In this document: piece by piece, positions 1-5,530 of the stretch
How the letters are laid out: every line of letters starts with the position of its first letter
How positions within the stretch are numbered: the stretch's first letter is position 1
Translations under genes and position numbers: made by a program
Notes under the pieces: generated by a model
What the model was told of the DNA's origin: nothing
The model's database searches: none
Seen by the model: only the letters and a program-made list of their open reading frames with translations
Assembly (NCBI GenBank): GCA_947374705.1
Contig: CANCDA010000162.1
Location: forward strand, 1-5,530
Length of the DNA: 5,530 nucleotides
Reading direction: 5' to 3'
Source: Comamonadaceae bacterium
GTDB taxonomy: Bacteria > Pseudomonadota > Gammaproteobacteria > Burkholderiales > Burkholderiaceae_C

Positions 1-15
1 AGGAGTTGGATGTAG

Positions 16-52
16 TTCACAGCGGGGAGAATAGCAGCGAATGCGCTGTGAA
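16..52. repeat. 9-bp perfect inverted repeat in the leader of the first gene
   Basis: TTCACAGCG (16-24) and CGCTGTGAA (44-52) are perfect reverse complements with a 19-nt spacer. In RNA the stem can grow by a G-U pair (15/53) and an A-U pair (14/54). A second hairpin competes for the right arm: CAGCG (35-39) pairs with CGCTG (44-48) across an AATG tetraloop. The sequence AATTTTGG follows the right arm, so this could be a weak intrinsic terminator for a gene left of the window, an operator, or an mRNA leader structure. The repeat itself is seen directly; its function is unknown. Confidence 0.5.
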
Positions 53-99
53 TTTTGGCGTCTTGTCGTCCTGGACGTGCGGCATCACGTTGTGAAACC

Positions 100-678
100 A
101 TGAAAAAACTCCCCACTCTCCTGTTGGCTTTGTTCTGCTTGGCGGCGACTTCGCGCGCGGCTACCATGGAAGGCTTGCAATTTGAGGATCAGGCCCGCGT
201 GGCCCAGCGCGAGCTCAAGCTCAACGGCTTGGGGATACGGTCTATTTTTATTTTCAAGGCCTATGTGGCGGGCCTGTACGTGAGCGACAAAGTGACCAGC
301 ACGCAAGACGTGCAACGCTACTCGGGGCCGATACGCCTGCAACTGCGTATGTTGATGGAGGTCGGGGCGAGAGACATCAAGCAAGCCCTGGTCGATGGCA
401 TGCGCAAGAACGTGAACGAGGCCCAGTGGTTGGTCATGCAGGACCGGGTGGTGGACTTTTCACGCACGATTGAATCCATCGGCGTGGTTCGCCCTGGCGA
501 CACCATCAACCTTGATTTCGTGCCCGAGCGTGGTTTGTTGCTGGCCGTCAATGGGCTTGACCAAGGTGGGGCGATACGCGGCCTTGATTTTTACAGCGCG
601 CTGCTGGCCGTCTTTGTTGGCGATGACCCGGTGGACACTCGGCTCAAACGCGGACTGTTGGGGCAACTGACGCAATAG
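100..678 (+). CDS. chalcone isomerase-like secreted protein
   Basis: This gene encodes 192 aa of the bacterial chalcone isomerase-like family (Pfam Chalcone_3 type). The bacterial members are mostly exported proteins of unknown role, and flavonoid isomerisation should not be assumed. Residues 1-20 form a signal peptide: MKK, a hydrophobic stretch ([11 protein letters not shown]), then likely cleavage near SRA-AT at 20-21. The mature part has family hallmarks: the segment [21 protein letters not shown] (41-61), where the fold begins after a short strand, and the C-terminal [20 protein letters not shown] (164-183). I chose the ATG at 100 because it places the signal peptide at the N-terminus; an upstream in-frame TTG at 55 would add 15 charged, cysteine-containing residues before it. 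No clear Shine-Dalgarno precedes 100. The next gene starts 37 bp downstream. Family call is firm, physiological role unknown. Confidence 0.85.
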   Translation: MKKLPTLLLALFCLAATSRAATMEGLQFEDQARVAQRELKLNGLGIRSIFIFKAYVAGLYVSDKVTSTQDVQRYSGPIRLQLRMLMEVGARDIKQALVDGMRKNVNEAQWLVMQDRVVDFSRTIESIGVVRPGDTINLDFVPERGLLLAVNGLDQGGAIRGLDFYSALLAVFVGDDPVDTRLKRGLLGQLTQ

Positions 679-715
679 AATGCAGCTTGCCCATTTCTTC
701 ATAGGTTCACCCACC

Positions 716-1678
716 ATGCAGCGCCGCGTATTGTTTGCTTTGAGTTTATTGACGCTTGCCTCAGCCGCCTTGGCTCAAACCTACCCCAACAAAGTTATCA
801 AACTCCAGGTGCCTTTTGCCCCTGGCGGCACGACAGACATCATTGCGCGCGTCATCGCCGATCCGCTGTCCAAGGCTTTGGGCCAAGTGGTGATTGTGGA
901 GAACAAGGCCGGTGGTGGCGGCGTGATTGGGGCCAATGAGACGGCCAAGGCCATTCCTGACGGCTATTCGCTGGGCATCGCCACGGTGTCCACCACGGCG
1001 GCCAATCCCGCGATCAACGCCAAAATTCCCTACAACCCGCTGACGGACTTCACACCCATCATCAACATTGCGGCCACCCTCAACGTGATTGCCGTGAACC
1101 CCAGCTTTCCGGCCAAGGACTACAAAGCGTTTGTGGCCGAGCTGAAAAAACACCCCGGTAAATATTCGTTTTCATCATCAGGAACAGGCGGTATTGGTCA
1201 CTTGCAGATGGAGCTCTACAAGAGCATGAGCGGCACGTTCGTGACGCACATTCCCTACCGGGGTGCAGGGCCTGCGCTGAACGACACGGTGGCGGGTCAA
1301 GTCCCCATTATTTTTGATAATTTGCCTTCGGCTTTGCCTTTTATTCAATCAGGTCGTCTGGTGGCCATTGCCATTGCCGCACCCCAGCGTCTGGCGCAAT
1401 TGCCCAACGTGCCCACCTTCAAAGAGGTGGGGCTGGAGCCGGTCAATCGCATGGCCTATTACGGCATCTACGGCCCTAAGGGCTTGCCTAAGGAAGTGGT
1501 GGACAAGGTCAACGCAGGCGTTCGCAAAGCGTTGGAAGACCCCGCAGTGAGGCGGCGCATTGAAGACACCGGTTCGCTGGTCATTGCCAACACGCCTGAG
1601 CAGTTTGCCGAGCAAATCAAGGCCGAATACGCCGTGTACAAAAAAGTGGTGGATACCGCCAAGCTCAAGTTGGATTGA
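716..1678 (+). CDS. Bug family tripartite tricarboxylate transporter substrate-binding protein
   Basis: This is a 320-aa periplasmic solute-binding protein of the Bug/TctC family, which captures small organic acids (carboxylates, amino acids, aromatic acids) for TctA/TctB-type membrane permeases. A clear signal peptide ends at ALA-QTYPNK (cleavage after residue 20). The mature start [19 protein letters not shown] (23-41) is the family signature, with the ligand-loop motif PFAPGGTTD at 33-41. Further hallmarks are [12 protein letters not shown] (62-73), PDGYSLG (81-87), [19 protein letters not shown] (178-196) and the C-terminal [13 protein letters not shown] (222-233). Length is normal for the family. 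An ATG at 680 would add 12 residues before the signal peptide, so 716 is preferred. No tctA or tctB gene lies in the window, so it is an orphan receptor, which is common in Burkholderiales. The ligand cannot be predicted. The stop codon overlaps the xerD start. Confidence 0.93.
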   Translation: MQRRVLFALSLLTLASAALAQTYPNKVIKLQVPFAPGGTTDIIARVIADPLSKALGQVVIVENKAGGGGVIGANETAKAIPDGYSLGIATVSTTAANPAINAKIPYNPLTDFTPIINIAATLNVIAVNPSFPAKDYKAFVAELKKHPGKYSFSSSGTGGIGHLQMELYKSMSGTFVTHIPYRGAGPALNDTVAGQVPIIFDNLPSALPFIQSGRLVAIAIAAPQRLAQLPNVPTFKEVGLEPVNRMAYYGIYGPKGLPKEVVDKVNAGVRKALEDPAVRRRIEDTGSLVIANTPEQFAEQIKAEYAVYKKVVDTAKLKLD

Positions 1679-1680
1679 TG
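1676..1680 (+). promoter_or_regulatory. TGATG stop/start overlap joining the Bug gene to xerD
   Basis: The TGA stop of the binding-protein gene (1676-1678) and the ATG of xerD (1678-1680) share one base. Upstream there is only a poor Shine-Dalgarno match, so xerD translation probably depends on ribosomes finishing the preceding gene. The overlap is seen directly; coupling is inferred. Confidence 0.7.
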
Positions 1681-2601
1681 GACGCCGCAGTGGGTGTTGA
1701 TGCTTTTGTCGATACCTCGGTCGATGCCTTCATCGATGCCCTGTGGTTGGAAGAGGGTCTGTCAAAAAACACGCTCGCGGCTTACCGGCGAGATTTGACT
1801 TTGTATGCCCGCTGGCTTGCTGAGCGCGGCCCCGCATTACTGGCCACCACGGAGTTAGACCTCAACGCCTATTTCTCTGCTCGCCACGCGCAAACCAAGG
1901 CCACGTCCGCCAACCGACGGCTCACCGTGTTTAAGCGCTTTTTTCGCTGGGCGCTGCGTGAGCGTTTGATTCAGACCGACCCCACCCTCAAGCTGCAAGC
2001 CGCCAAGCAGGCCTTGCGCGTGCCCAAGACGCTCACAGAAGCCCAGGTTGAGGCACTGCTGGCCGCGCCTGGGGACGATACGGCCATGGCCTTGCGCGAT
2101 CGCACCATGCTGGAGCTGATGTACGCCAGCGGCTTGCGGGTGAGCGAGTTGGTGACGCTCAAGACCTTTCATGTCAGCCTCATGGACAACGTGCTGCGCG
2201 TCATGGGCAAGGGCAACAAAGAACGTTTGCTGCCTTTTGGTGAAGTGGCTGCGAGTTGGCTGCGTCGCTACCTGAGTCACGCACGTGCTGACCTGCTGGG
2301 CGGGAAACAGACCGATGATTTATTTGTGACCCACCGAGGGCAAAACGCTGGCACGGCCATGTCGCGCGTGATGTTCTGGATGATCGTCAAAAAATACGCG
2401 CTCGCAGCGGGTATCACATCGCCCCTGTCACCCCACACCTTGCGCCATGCGTTTGCCACGCACTTGCTCAACCATGGCGCTGATTTGCGCGCTGTGCAGA
2501 TGCTGCTGGGCCACGCCGATATTTCCACCACCACCATCTACACCCATGTGGCGCGTGAGCGGCTCAAGAGCTTGCACGCCCAGCATCACCCGCGTGGATA
2601 A
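1678..2601 (+). CDS. xerD: site-specific tyrosine recombinase XerD
   Basis: XerD acts with XerC at the chromosomal dif site, resolving chromosome dimers at the septum under FtsK control. The 307-aa product has an N-terminal SAM-like DNA-binding domain (about 14-100, with LWLEEGLSKNTLAAYRRDL at 22-40) and a C-terminal catalytic domain. The full catalytic set is visible: R154 in ASGLRVSEL, K178 in GKGNKER, H253 and R256 in SPHTLRHAFATHLL, H279 in LLGHAD, and nucleophile Y288 in TTTIYTHV. XerD is preferred over XerC because of the LWLE-GLS-NTL-AYRRDL N-terminus, LNHGADLRAVQMLLGHADIST, and the HHPRG C-terminus, which match the E. coli XerD pattern as I recall it. The ATG at 1678 shares its A with the TGA of the preceding gene; no strong Shine-Dalgarno is visible, which fits translational coupling. 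A TTG at 1675 would add only one residue. Confidence 0.94.
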   Translation: MDAAVGVDAFVDTSVDAFIDALWLEEGLSKNTLAAYRRDLTLYARWLAERGPALLATTELDLNAYFSARHAQTKATSANRRLTVFKRFFRWALRERLIQTDPTLKLQAAKQALRVPKTLTEAQVEALLAAPGDDTAMALRDRTMLELMYASGLRVSELVTLKTFHVSLMDNVLRVMGKGNKERLLPFGEVAASWLRRYLSHARADLLGGKQTDDLFVTHRGQNAGTAMSRVMFWMIVKKYALAAGITSPLSPHTLRHAFATHLLNHGADLRAVQMLLGHADISTTTIYTHVARERLKSLHAQHHPRG

Positions 2602-2609
2602 GGGGTGCG

Positions 2610-3905
2610 TTAATCGTTGAAGGCCCCGGAGCTATCCGACTCTGTGGCTAAAGATTCGGACCAAACCAAAGCGTTCAAATGGGCCATGTTGACCTGATGG
2701 TTGCTTAAGTGCAGCAGGTTGGCGCAGCGTTCAAACGCTTCTTCATTGGCCGTCTCGCAGGCGACGGTCAACTCCAGTAAGTTGGCCAAACTCCCGGTGC
2801 GATGGAGCAGCGTCTGCGTGACCGGTTCGGGCAGAGTGATGGACTCCAGCGCCTTGGCCATCGGGATGCCGAGCAGGGTGTCCAGCAGGGAGAAGATGCC
2901 CACAACGAAAGCGTTGTCTGATTCCTCGGGCGGCAATACCTCAATGGCTAGGAGCTCCATCAGTCGCCCGCGAACCACCGCCATTTCTCCCACCGCTGAG
3001 GGAATTCCCCCGCTGGGTGAGGTCGTCAGCAGCAGTGCAGCCCAGCGGAACAGTTTGCTCAAGCCCATCAGCATGACGGCATGCCGAAACGATGAAATTT
3101 GCCGCTCCAGCCCAAAGCCAGCCGAGTTGATGAAGCGCAGCAAATTGAAGGACAAGGTTGGGTCGCGTTTGAGTAACTCCTCGATCTCTATCGTGGTGGC
3201 TTGCTGACGAATCAGGTTGATGAGTTGGATGATGTTCGCCTGGGATGGGCGCAAGGTCTGACCGGTGACGAGTACTGGTTTGGCAAACCAGTAGCCCTGA
3301 AACAACTGAATACCATGACTGGCGGCGAGTTCATATTGCTCAATGGTTTCTACTTTTTCTGCAATGAGTCGCAGGCCTGGATTTTTTAGCGCCAATTGCA
3401 CCATGGAAGCAATTTTCTCGGGTCTGATCTGTGACAGATCTAGCTTGATGAAGTCAGCTTGTGGCAACCACGCGTCGTATTGTTTGGACAGCACGTCATG
3501 GCTGAATGACAAGCGAAACCCCCTGCGTCGGATGTCCATCAAGGTTTCCAGGCGGGCCTCAATTTCGTCCGCGTGGTGGCCCTCCAAGGTGGGGATTTCC
3601 AGCACCACCCGATCCGGCTGGATCAGTTCCAGATGCCCTCCGGCCAGGCTGTCATGGGTGCAGTTGATGAAGAGAATTTTTTCTTCAATCAGGGCTTCAT
3701 ACTCGACGTGTGAGAGCAAGTTGAACAGCATCTCCGCATCGCTGGAGGCGGTGTGCTTGTCGAACGAACGTGATCGATCAAACAACTCGTAAGCAAACAC
3801 GTTTTGCTTCGCATCCAGGATGGACTGGCGGGCTATGGCGATCTGGGTCATGCAGGGGTTATGCGGCTGCGCTGGCAGCAAAGAAGCTTCGGTTGAGTGG
3901 GGCAT
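2610..3905 (-). CDS. EAL-HDOD (YuxH-type) signalling protein with degenerate EAL domain
   Basis: This 431-aa cytoplasmic protein combines an N-terminal EAL-like domain (about 20-215) with a C-terminal HDOD domain (about 220-410). This architecture is typical of YuxH/CdgJ-like proteins linked to cyclic-di-GMP, motility and two-component signalling. The opening IARQSILDAKQNVFAYELFDR (23-43) is the family start. E40, N81, E103 (LEIPT), K154 (IKLD), E183, E186 (AEKVET) and Q203 (FQGYWFAKP) align with EAL catalytic or binding positions. The usual DD of DDFG appears as S135-H136 in RLSFSHD, so phosphodiesterase activity is doubtful. HDOD signatures include LLKRDPTLSFNLLRFINSAGFG (244-265) and ISSFRHAVMLMGLSKLFRWAALLL (270-293); no HD metal pair is seen. 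An internal ATG at 3851 (413 aa) matches the usual family N-terminus better, and neither start has a clear ribosome site. It is transcribed alone, divergent from the DUF455 cluster and convergent with xerD. Confidence 0.88.
   Translation of the reverse strand: MPHSTEASLLPAQPHNPCMTQIAIARQSILDAKQNVFAYELFDRSRSFDKHTASSDAEMLFNLLSHVEYEALIEEKILFINCTHDSLAGGHLELIQPDRVVLEIPTLEGHHADEIEARLETLMDIRRRGFRLSFSHDVLSKQYDAWLPQADFIKLDLSQIRPEKIASMVQLALKNPGLRLIAEKVETIEQYELAASHGIQLFQGYWFAKPVLVTGQTLRPSQANIIQLINLIRQQATTIEIEELLKRDPTLSFNLLRFINSAGFGLERQISSFRHAVMLMGLSKLFRWAALLLTTSPSGGIPSAVGEMAVVRGRLMELLAIEVLPPEESDNAFVVGIFSLLDTLLGIPMAKALESITLPEPVTQTLLHRTGSLANLLELTVACETANEEAFERCANLLHLSNHQVNMAHLNALVWSESLATESDSSGAFND
3273..3293. 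repeat. perfect 9-bp inverted repeat with 3-nt loop inside the EAL-HDOD gene
   Basis: TACTGGTTT (3273-3281) and AAACCAGTA (3285-3293) are perfect reverse complements around a GGC loop. The site lies in the leftward gene and encodes the YWFAKPV segment at the end of the EAL domain. The mRNA would form a tight hairpin. It may be a by-product of the conserved protein motif and codon choice; no function is assigned. Confidence 0.5.
3426..3440. repeat. 15-bp perfect palindrome with a central base
   Basis: GATCTGT (3426-3432) and ACAGATC (3434-3440) flank a single G. It is within the EAL-HDOD coding sequence (around residues 156-160). The half-site ACAGATC recurs at 3976-3982 in the gene's own upstream region. 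The sequence is seen directly; chance is a reasonable explanation. Confidence 0.35.
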
Positions 3906-3944
3906 GGACGGACTCGCGTTCTTGAGATGGGCTTCCTGTTCATT

Positions 3945-3968
3945 CTAGGTTTGGGGTGATAAACCTAG
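3945..3968. promoter_or_regulatory. perfect 8-bp inverted repeat in the divergent intergenic region, candidate operator
   Basis: CTAGGTTT (3945-3952) and AAACCTAG (3961-3968) are perfect reverse complements separated by 8 bp, about 40 bp upstream of the leftward EAL-HDOD start and about 69 bp upstream of the DUF455 start. The geometry suits a dimeric regulator bound between divergent genes. It is unlikely to be an intrinsic terminator: the nearest T-run on the plus strand (3985-3990) lies 16 bases past the stem, too far to follow it directly. No specific regulator family is recognised. The 131-bp region 3906-4036 otherwise shows no promoter that I can call with confidence. Confidence 0.45.
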
Positions 3969-4005
3969 GCGGGTAACAGATCGGTTTTTTGGGGCTAAAT
4001 CACCG

Positions 4006-4029
4006 TATCGCTTAGGTGCAACAGCGATA
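4006..4029. promoter_or_regulatory. 7-bp inverted repeat just upstream of the DUF455 start
   Basis: TATCGCT (4006-4012) and AGCGATA (4023-4029) are perfect reverse complements with a 10-bp spacer. The right arm ends 7 bp before the ATG at 4037 and overlaps GATAAT (4026-4031), which resembles a -10 element but has no good -35 partner. Protein binding or RNA folding here could control initiation of the rightward cluster. Function is inferred. Confidence 0.3.
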
Positions 4030-4036
4030 ATTGCGC

Positions 4037-4831
4037 ATGACCATGGAAGCCCCGAATTTGCGCCAACAGTGCCAGGCCTTGCTGGCCTTGTGCGATCCGG
4101 TTCGCAAGGCGCAGGGTGTTGCCGCCATGGACGTGAGCGCCCCTTTGGCGGGTGATCTGGCCATGGCTGAAATGCCCGGCATTCCGGGCCGCCTAGATCG
4201 CCCCGAACTGGTGTCTCATACGCACATCAAGTCGGGCGCACTGACCACCCGCCAAGGCCATGCGGCGTTGGTGCACTCTATTGTTCACATTGAAAAAAAT
4301 GCGATTGATCTGGCGCTCGATATTTGCTGGCGTTTTGCCGGTATGCCCGAGGCGTTTTACCAGGACTGGTTGCAAGTGGCGCGTGAAGAGGCCTACCACT
4401 TCACCTTGCTGCGCGAGCATTTGCAAACCCTGGGCTTTGACTATGGTGACTTCCCCGCGCACAACGGCCTGTGGGAGATGGCCGAGCGCACACGGCATGA
4501 CCTGCTGGCTCGTGTGGCCCTGGTGCCGCGTACGTTAGAGGCGCGCGGGCTGGATGCATCACCCGCCGTCAAGACCAAGCTGGTCTCCATTGGTGACCAC
4601 CGGGGCGGGGAGATTTTGGACATCATCCTGCGCGACGAGATCGGTCATGTGGCCGTGGGCAACCACTGGTACGGCTGGCTGTGCGAGCAGCGGGGCTTGG
4701 AGCCGATCAGCACTTTCGAGTCATTGCGGCGGCGCTACAACGCGCCCAAACTCAAAGGCCCGTTCAATCTGGCGGCGCGGCGTGCGGCGGGTTTCAAGGA
4801 AGAAGAACTGGCGGCTTTGTTGGCTCTTTAG
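4037..4831 (+). CDS. ferritin-like DUF455 domain protein, predicted diiron
   Basis: This 264-aa soluble protein belongs to the DUF455 (COG2833) ferritin-like family, whose biochemical role is not established. A four-helix-bundle diiron site is readable: E86 in HIEKNAIDLALD, E118-A-Y-H121 in REEAYHFTLLREH, E168 in PRTLEARGLD, and E201-I-G-H204 in RDEIGHVAVGNHWY. That is the single-E, ExxH, single-E, ExxH pattern expected of ferritin-like oxidases and hydroxylases; exact ligands are inferred. The C-terminus KGPFNLAARRAAGF (240-253) is also typical of the family as I know it. No signal peptide or membrane segment is seen. Starts at TTG 4031, ATG 4037 and ATG 4043 are all possible; ATG 4037 is chosen, without a clear Shine-Dalgarno. 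It heads a probable operon with the carbonic anhydrase gene 31 bp downstream and hslO. A simple iron-storage role seems less likely than an oxidase or hydroxylase role, but neither is shown. Confidence 0.88.
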   Translation: MTMEAPNLRQQCQALLALCDPVRKAQGVAAMDVSAPLAGDLAMAEMPGIPGRLDRPELVSHTHIKSGALTTRQGHAALVHSIVHIEKNAIDLALDICWRFAGMPEAFYQDWLQVAREEAYHFTLLREHLQTLGFDYGDFPAHNGLWEMAERTRHDLLARVALVPRTLEARGLDASPAVKTKLVSIGDHRGGEILDIILRDEIGHVAVGNHWYGWLCEQRGLEPISTFESLRRRYNAPKLKGPFNLAARRAAGFKEEELAALLAL

Positions 4832-4862
4832 AATCACCCATCCATTTCAAACGGAATCCAAC

Positions 4863-5387
4863 ATGGCAATTTATGAACTCGACGGCATCGCCCCCACACT
4901 GGGCAGCGGTGCTTGGGTGGCCGACAGCGCGCAAGTCATTGGCCAGGTCACGCTGGAAGATAACGTCAACGTCTGGTTTGGCACGGTGATTCGCGGTGAC
5001 TCAGAGCGCATTCACATCGGGCGTGGCTGCAACATTCAAGACGCCAGCGTGCTTCACGCCGACCCGGGTGTGCCCTTGACGCTGGGCGAGAACGTCTCGG
5101 TCGGCCATCAAGTCATGCTGCATGGCTGCACGGTGGGCGATGGTACGCTGATCGGTATTGGCGCCATCGTGCTCAACAACGCCAAGATTGGCAAAAACTG
5201 TTTGGTGGGTGCGGGGGCACTGGTGACCGAGGGCAAAGAGTTCCCCGATGGCTCCATGATTCTGGGCAGCCCGGCCAGCGTGAAGCGCCAGCTCACACCG
5301 GAGCAAATAGCCGGCTTGCAGCGCATCGCCAAGCACTACGTGGACAACGCGGCGCGCTTTCGCCAAGGTCTCAAGAAAATAGCCTGA
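4863..5387 (+). CDS. gamma-class carbonic anhydrase family protein (YrdA/PaaY-like)
   Basis: This 174-aa protein is a left-handed beta-helix hexapeptide-repeat protein of the gamma-carbonic anhydrase family, normally a trimer with a metal site at each subunit interface and, in active members, hydrating CO2 to bicarbonate. Hexapeptide repeats run from about 12 to 120 (for example VTLEDNVNVWFGTVIRGD and LIGIGAIVLNNAKIG). The predicted metal ligands are H65 (VLHAD), H82 (VGHQV) and H87 (LHGCT), supported by R44, D46 and Q59, which align with the conserved R, D and Q of the archaeal Cam enzyme. The acidic proton-shuttle loop of Cam is absent, as in YrdA-type proteins, so activity may be low or different. 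A C-terminal helix (about 145-174) is typical. The start follows a weak GGA element 7 bases upstream; the reading frame stays open further left inside DUF455 but that part is not protein-like. hslO follows after 13 bp. Confidence 0.93.
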   Translation: MAIYELDGIAPTLGSGAWVADSAQVIGQVTLEDNVNVWFGTVIRGDSERIHIGRGCNIQDASVLHADPGVPLTLGENVSVGHQVMLHGCTVGDGTLIGIGAIVLNNAKIGKNCLVGAGALVTEGKEFPDGSMILGSPASVKRQLTPEQIAGLQRIAKHYVDNAARFRQGLKKIA

Positions 5388-5400
5388 GAAGAAATACCCA

Positions 5401-5530
5401 GTGTCTGAACTCCATACCTTTTTATTCGAAGGCCTGCCCGTGCGTGGCGTGATCGTGCGCCTGACCGATGCGTGGACTGAGATTTTGAAACGACGCGCCG
5501 CCAGCAATACCGGGGCCTACCCTGAGCCGG
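5401..5530 (+). CDS. hslO: Hsp33 redox-regulated chaperone HslO, N-terminal fragment
   Basis: Hsp33 is a cytoplasmic holdase chaperone switched on by oxidation and unfolding; zinc held by four C-terminal cysteines keeps it off. Only the first 43 codons are in the window, and the gene runs off the right edge. The translated start SELHTFLFEGLPVRGVIVRL followed by TDAWTEIL matches the Hsp33 N-terminus (FLFEDLPVRGEWVRL-type). The redox cysteine motif lies outside the window and cannot be checked. The start is GTG, read as Met; the in-frame codons upstream of it, back to the carbonic anhydrase stop, contain no other usable start, and a moderate purine-rich element (GAGAAGAA, 5386-5393) sits at suitable spacing. 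The gene follows the carbonic anhydrase gene after 13 bp with no visible terminator, so co-transcription is likely. Confidence 0.88.
   Translation, partial: MSELHTFLFEGLPVRGVIVRLTDAWTEILKRRAASNTGAYPEP

Noticed and set aside
27..95. Short minus-strand frame of 22 codons starting MPHVQDDK
   Set aside because: It is very short, has no family resemblance, and overlaps the inverted repeat; there is no ribosome site to support it.
55..99. TTG start adding 15 residues to the chalcone isomerase-like protein
   Set aside because: It would bury the signal peptide behind charged residues, and the ATG at 100 gives a normal exported N-terminus.
2902..2917. Small hairpin ACAACG/CGTTGT with a 4-nt loop in the EAL-HDOD gene
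   Set aside because: A 6-bp stem inside coding sequence without a T-run or conserved context is expected by chance.
2701..3207. Long open frame on the plus strand (168 codons) antisense to the EAL-HDOD gene
   Set aside because: The product is serine-rich, low-complexity and resembles no family, while the opposite strand encodes a clear EAL-HDOD protein.
4293..4301. A-run in DUF455 as a possible frameshift slip site
   Set aside because: It encodes the conserved E-K-N of the predicted iron-binding helix, the frame is intact throughout, and no stimulatory structure or useful alternative frame is evident.
4554..4862. In-frame extension of the carbonic anhydrase frame back into DUF455
   Set aside because: The extension is rich in W, R and S, is out of frame with a solid DUF455 protein, and the family starts at the MAIYELDGIAP segment (ATG 4863).
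5001..5507. 168-codon open frame on the minus strand over the carbonic anhydrase and hslO genes
   Set aside because: It is antisense to two well-recognised proteins and its translation has no recognisable motif; it reflects codon bias.

Overview
This window looks like chromosomal DNA from a betaproteobacterium of the order Burkholderiales, most likely Comamonadaceae. That placement is inferred from three things: the moderately GC-rich coding style, an orphan Bug-type (TctC-like) periplasmic binding protein (a family greatly expanded in this group), and the closeness of the XerD, gamma-carbonic anhydrase and Hsp33 sequences to proteobacterial housekeeping families. I see no insertion sequence, prophage, CRISPR array, tRNA or rRNA.

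The left part (1-2601) reads rightwards. A 99-bp leader holds a strong inverted repeat. It is followed by a secreted chalcone isomerase-like protein (100-678), a tripartite-tricarboxylate-transporter substrate-binding protein (716-1678) and the site-specific recombinase XerD (1678-2601). The last two overlap by one base (TGATG), so they are probably translated from one mRNA although their functions are unrelated.

The centre (2610-3905) carries a leftward gene for an EAL-HDOD protein. It meets xerD tail to tail with 8 bp between the stop codons. Its EAL half keeps most metal and substrate residues but has lost the paired aspartates, so it is probably a sensor or adaptor and not an active cyclic-di-GMP phosphodiesterase. 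A 131-bp divergent intergenic region (3906-4036) with two perfect inverted repeats separates it from the right-hand genes.

The right part (4037-5530) is a compact rightward cluster: a ferritin-like DUF455 protein with a complete predicted diiron ligand set, a gamma-class carbonic anhydrase, and the start of hslO (redox chaperone Hsp33), which is cut off by the window end. The spacings (31 and 13 bp) suggest an operon. A shared link to oxidative or metal stress is possible but only inferred.

The region is mostly ordinary chromosome. The points that deserve a second look are the degenerate EAL domain, the inverted repeats in the divergent promoter region and the 5' leader, and the unusual 21-nt palindrome inside the EAL-HDOD gene. 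I found no convincing evidence of a new multi-gene system.
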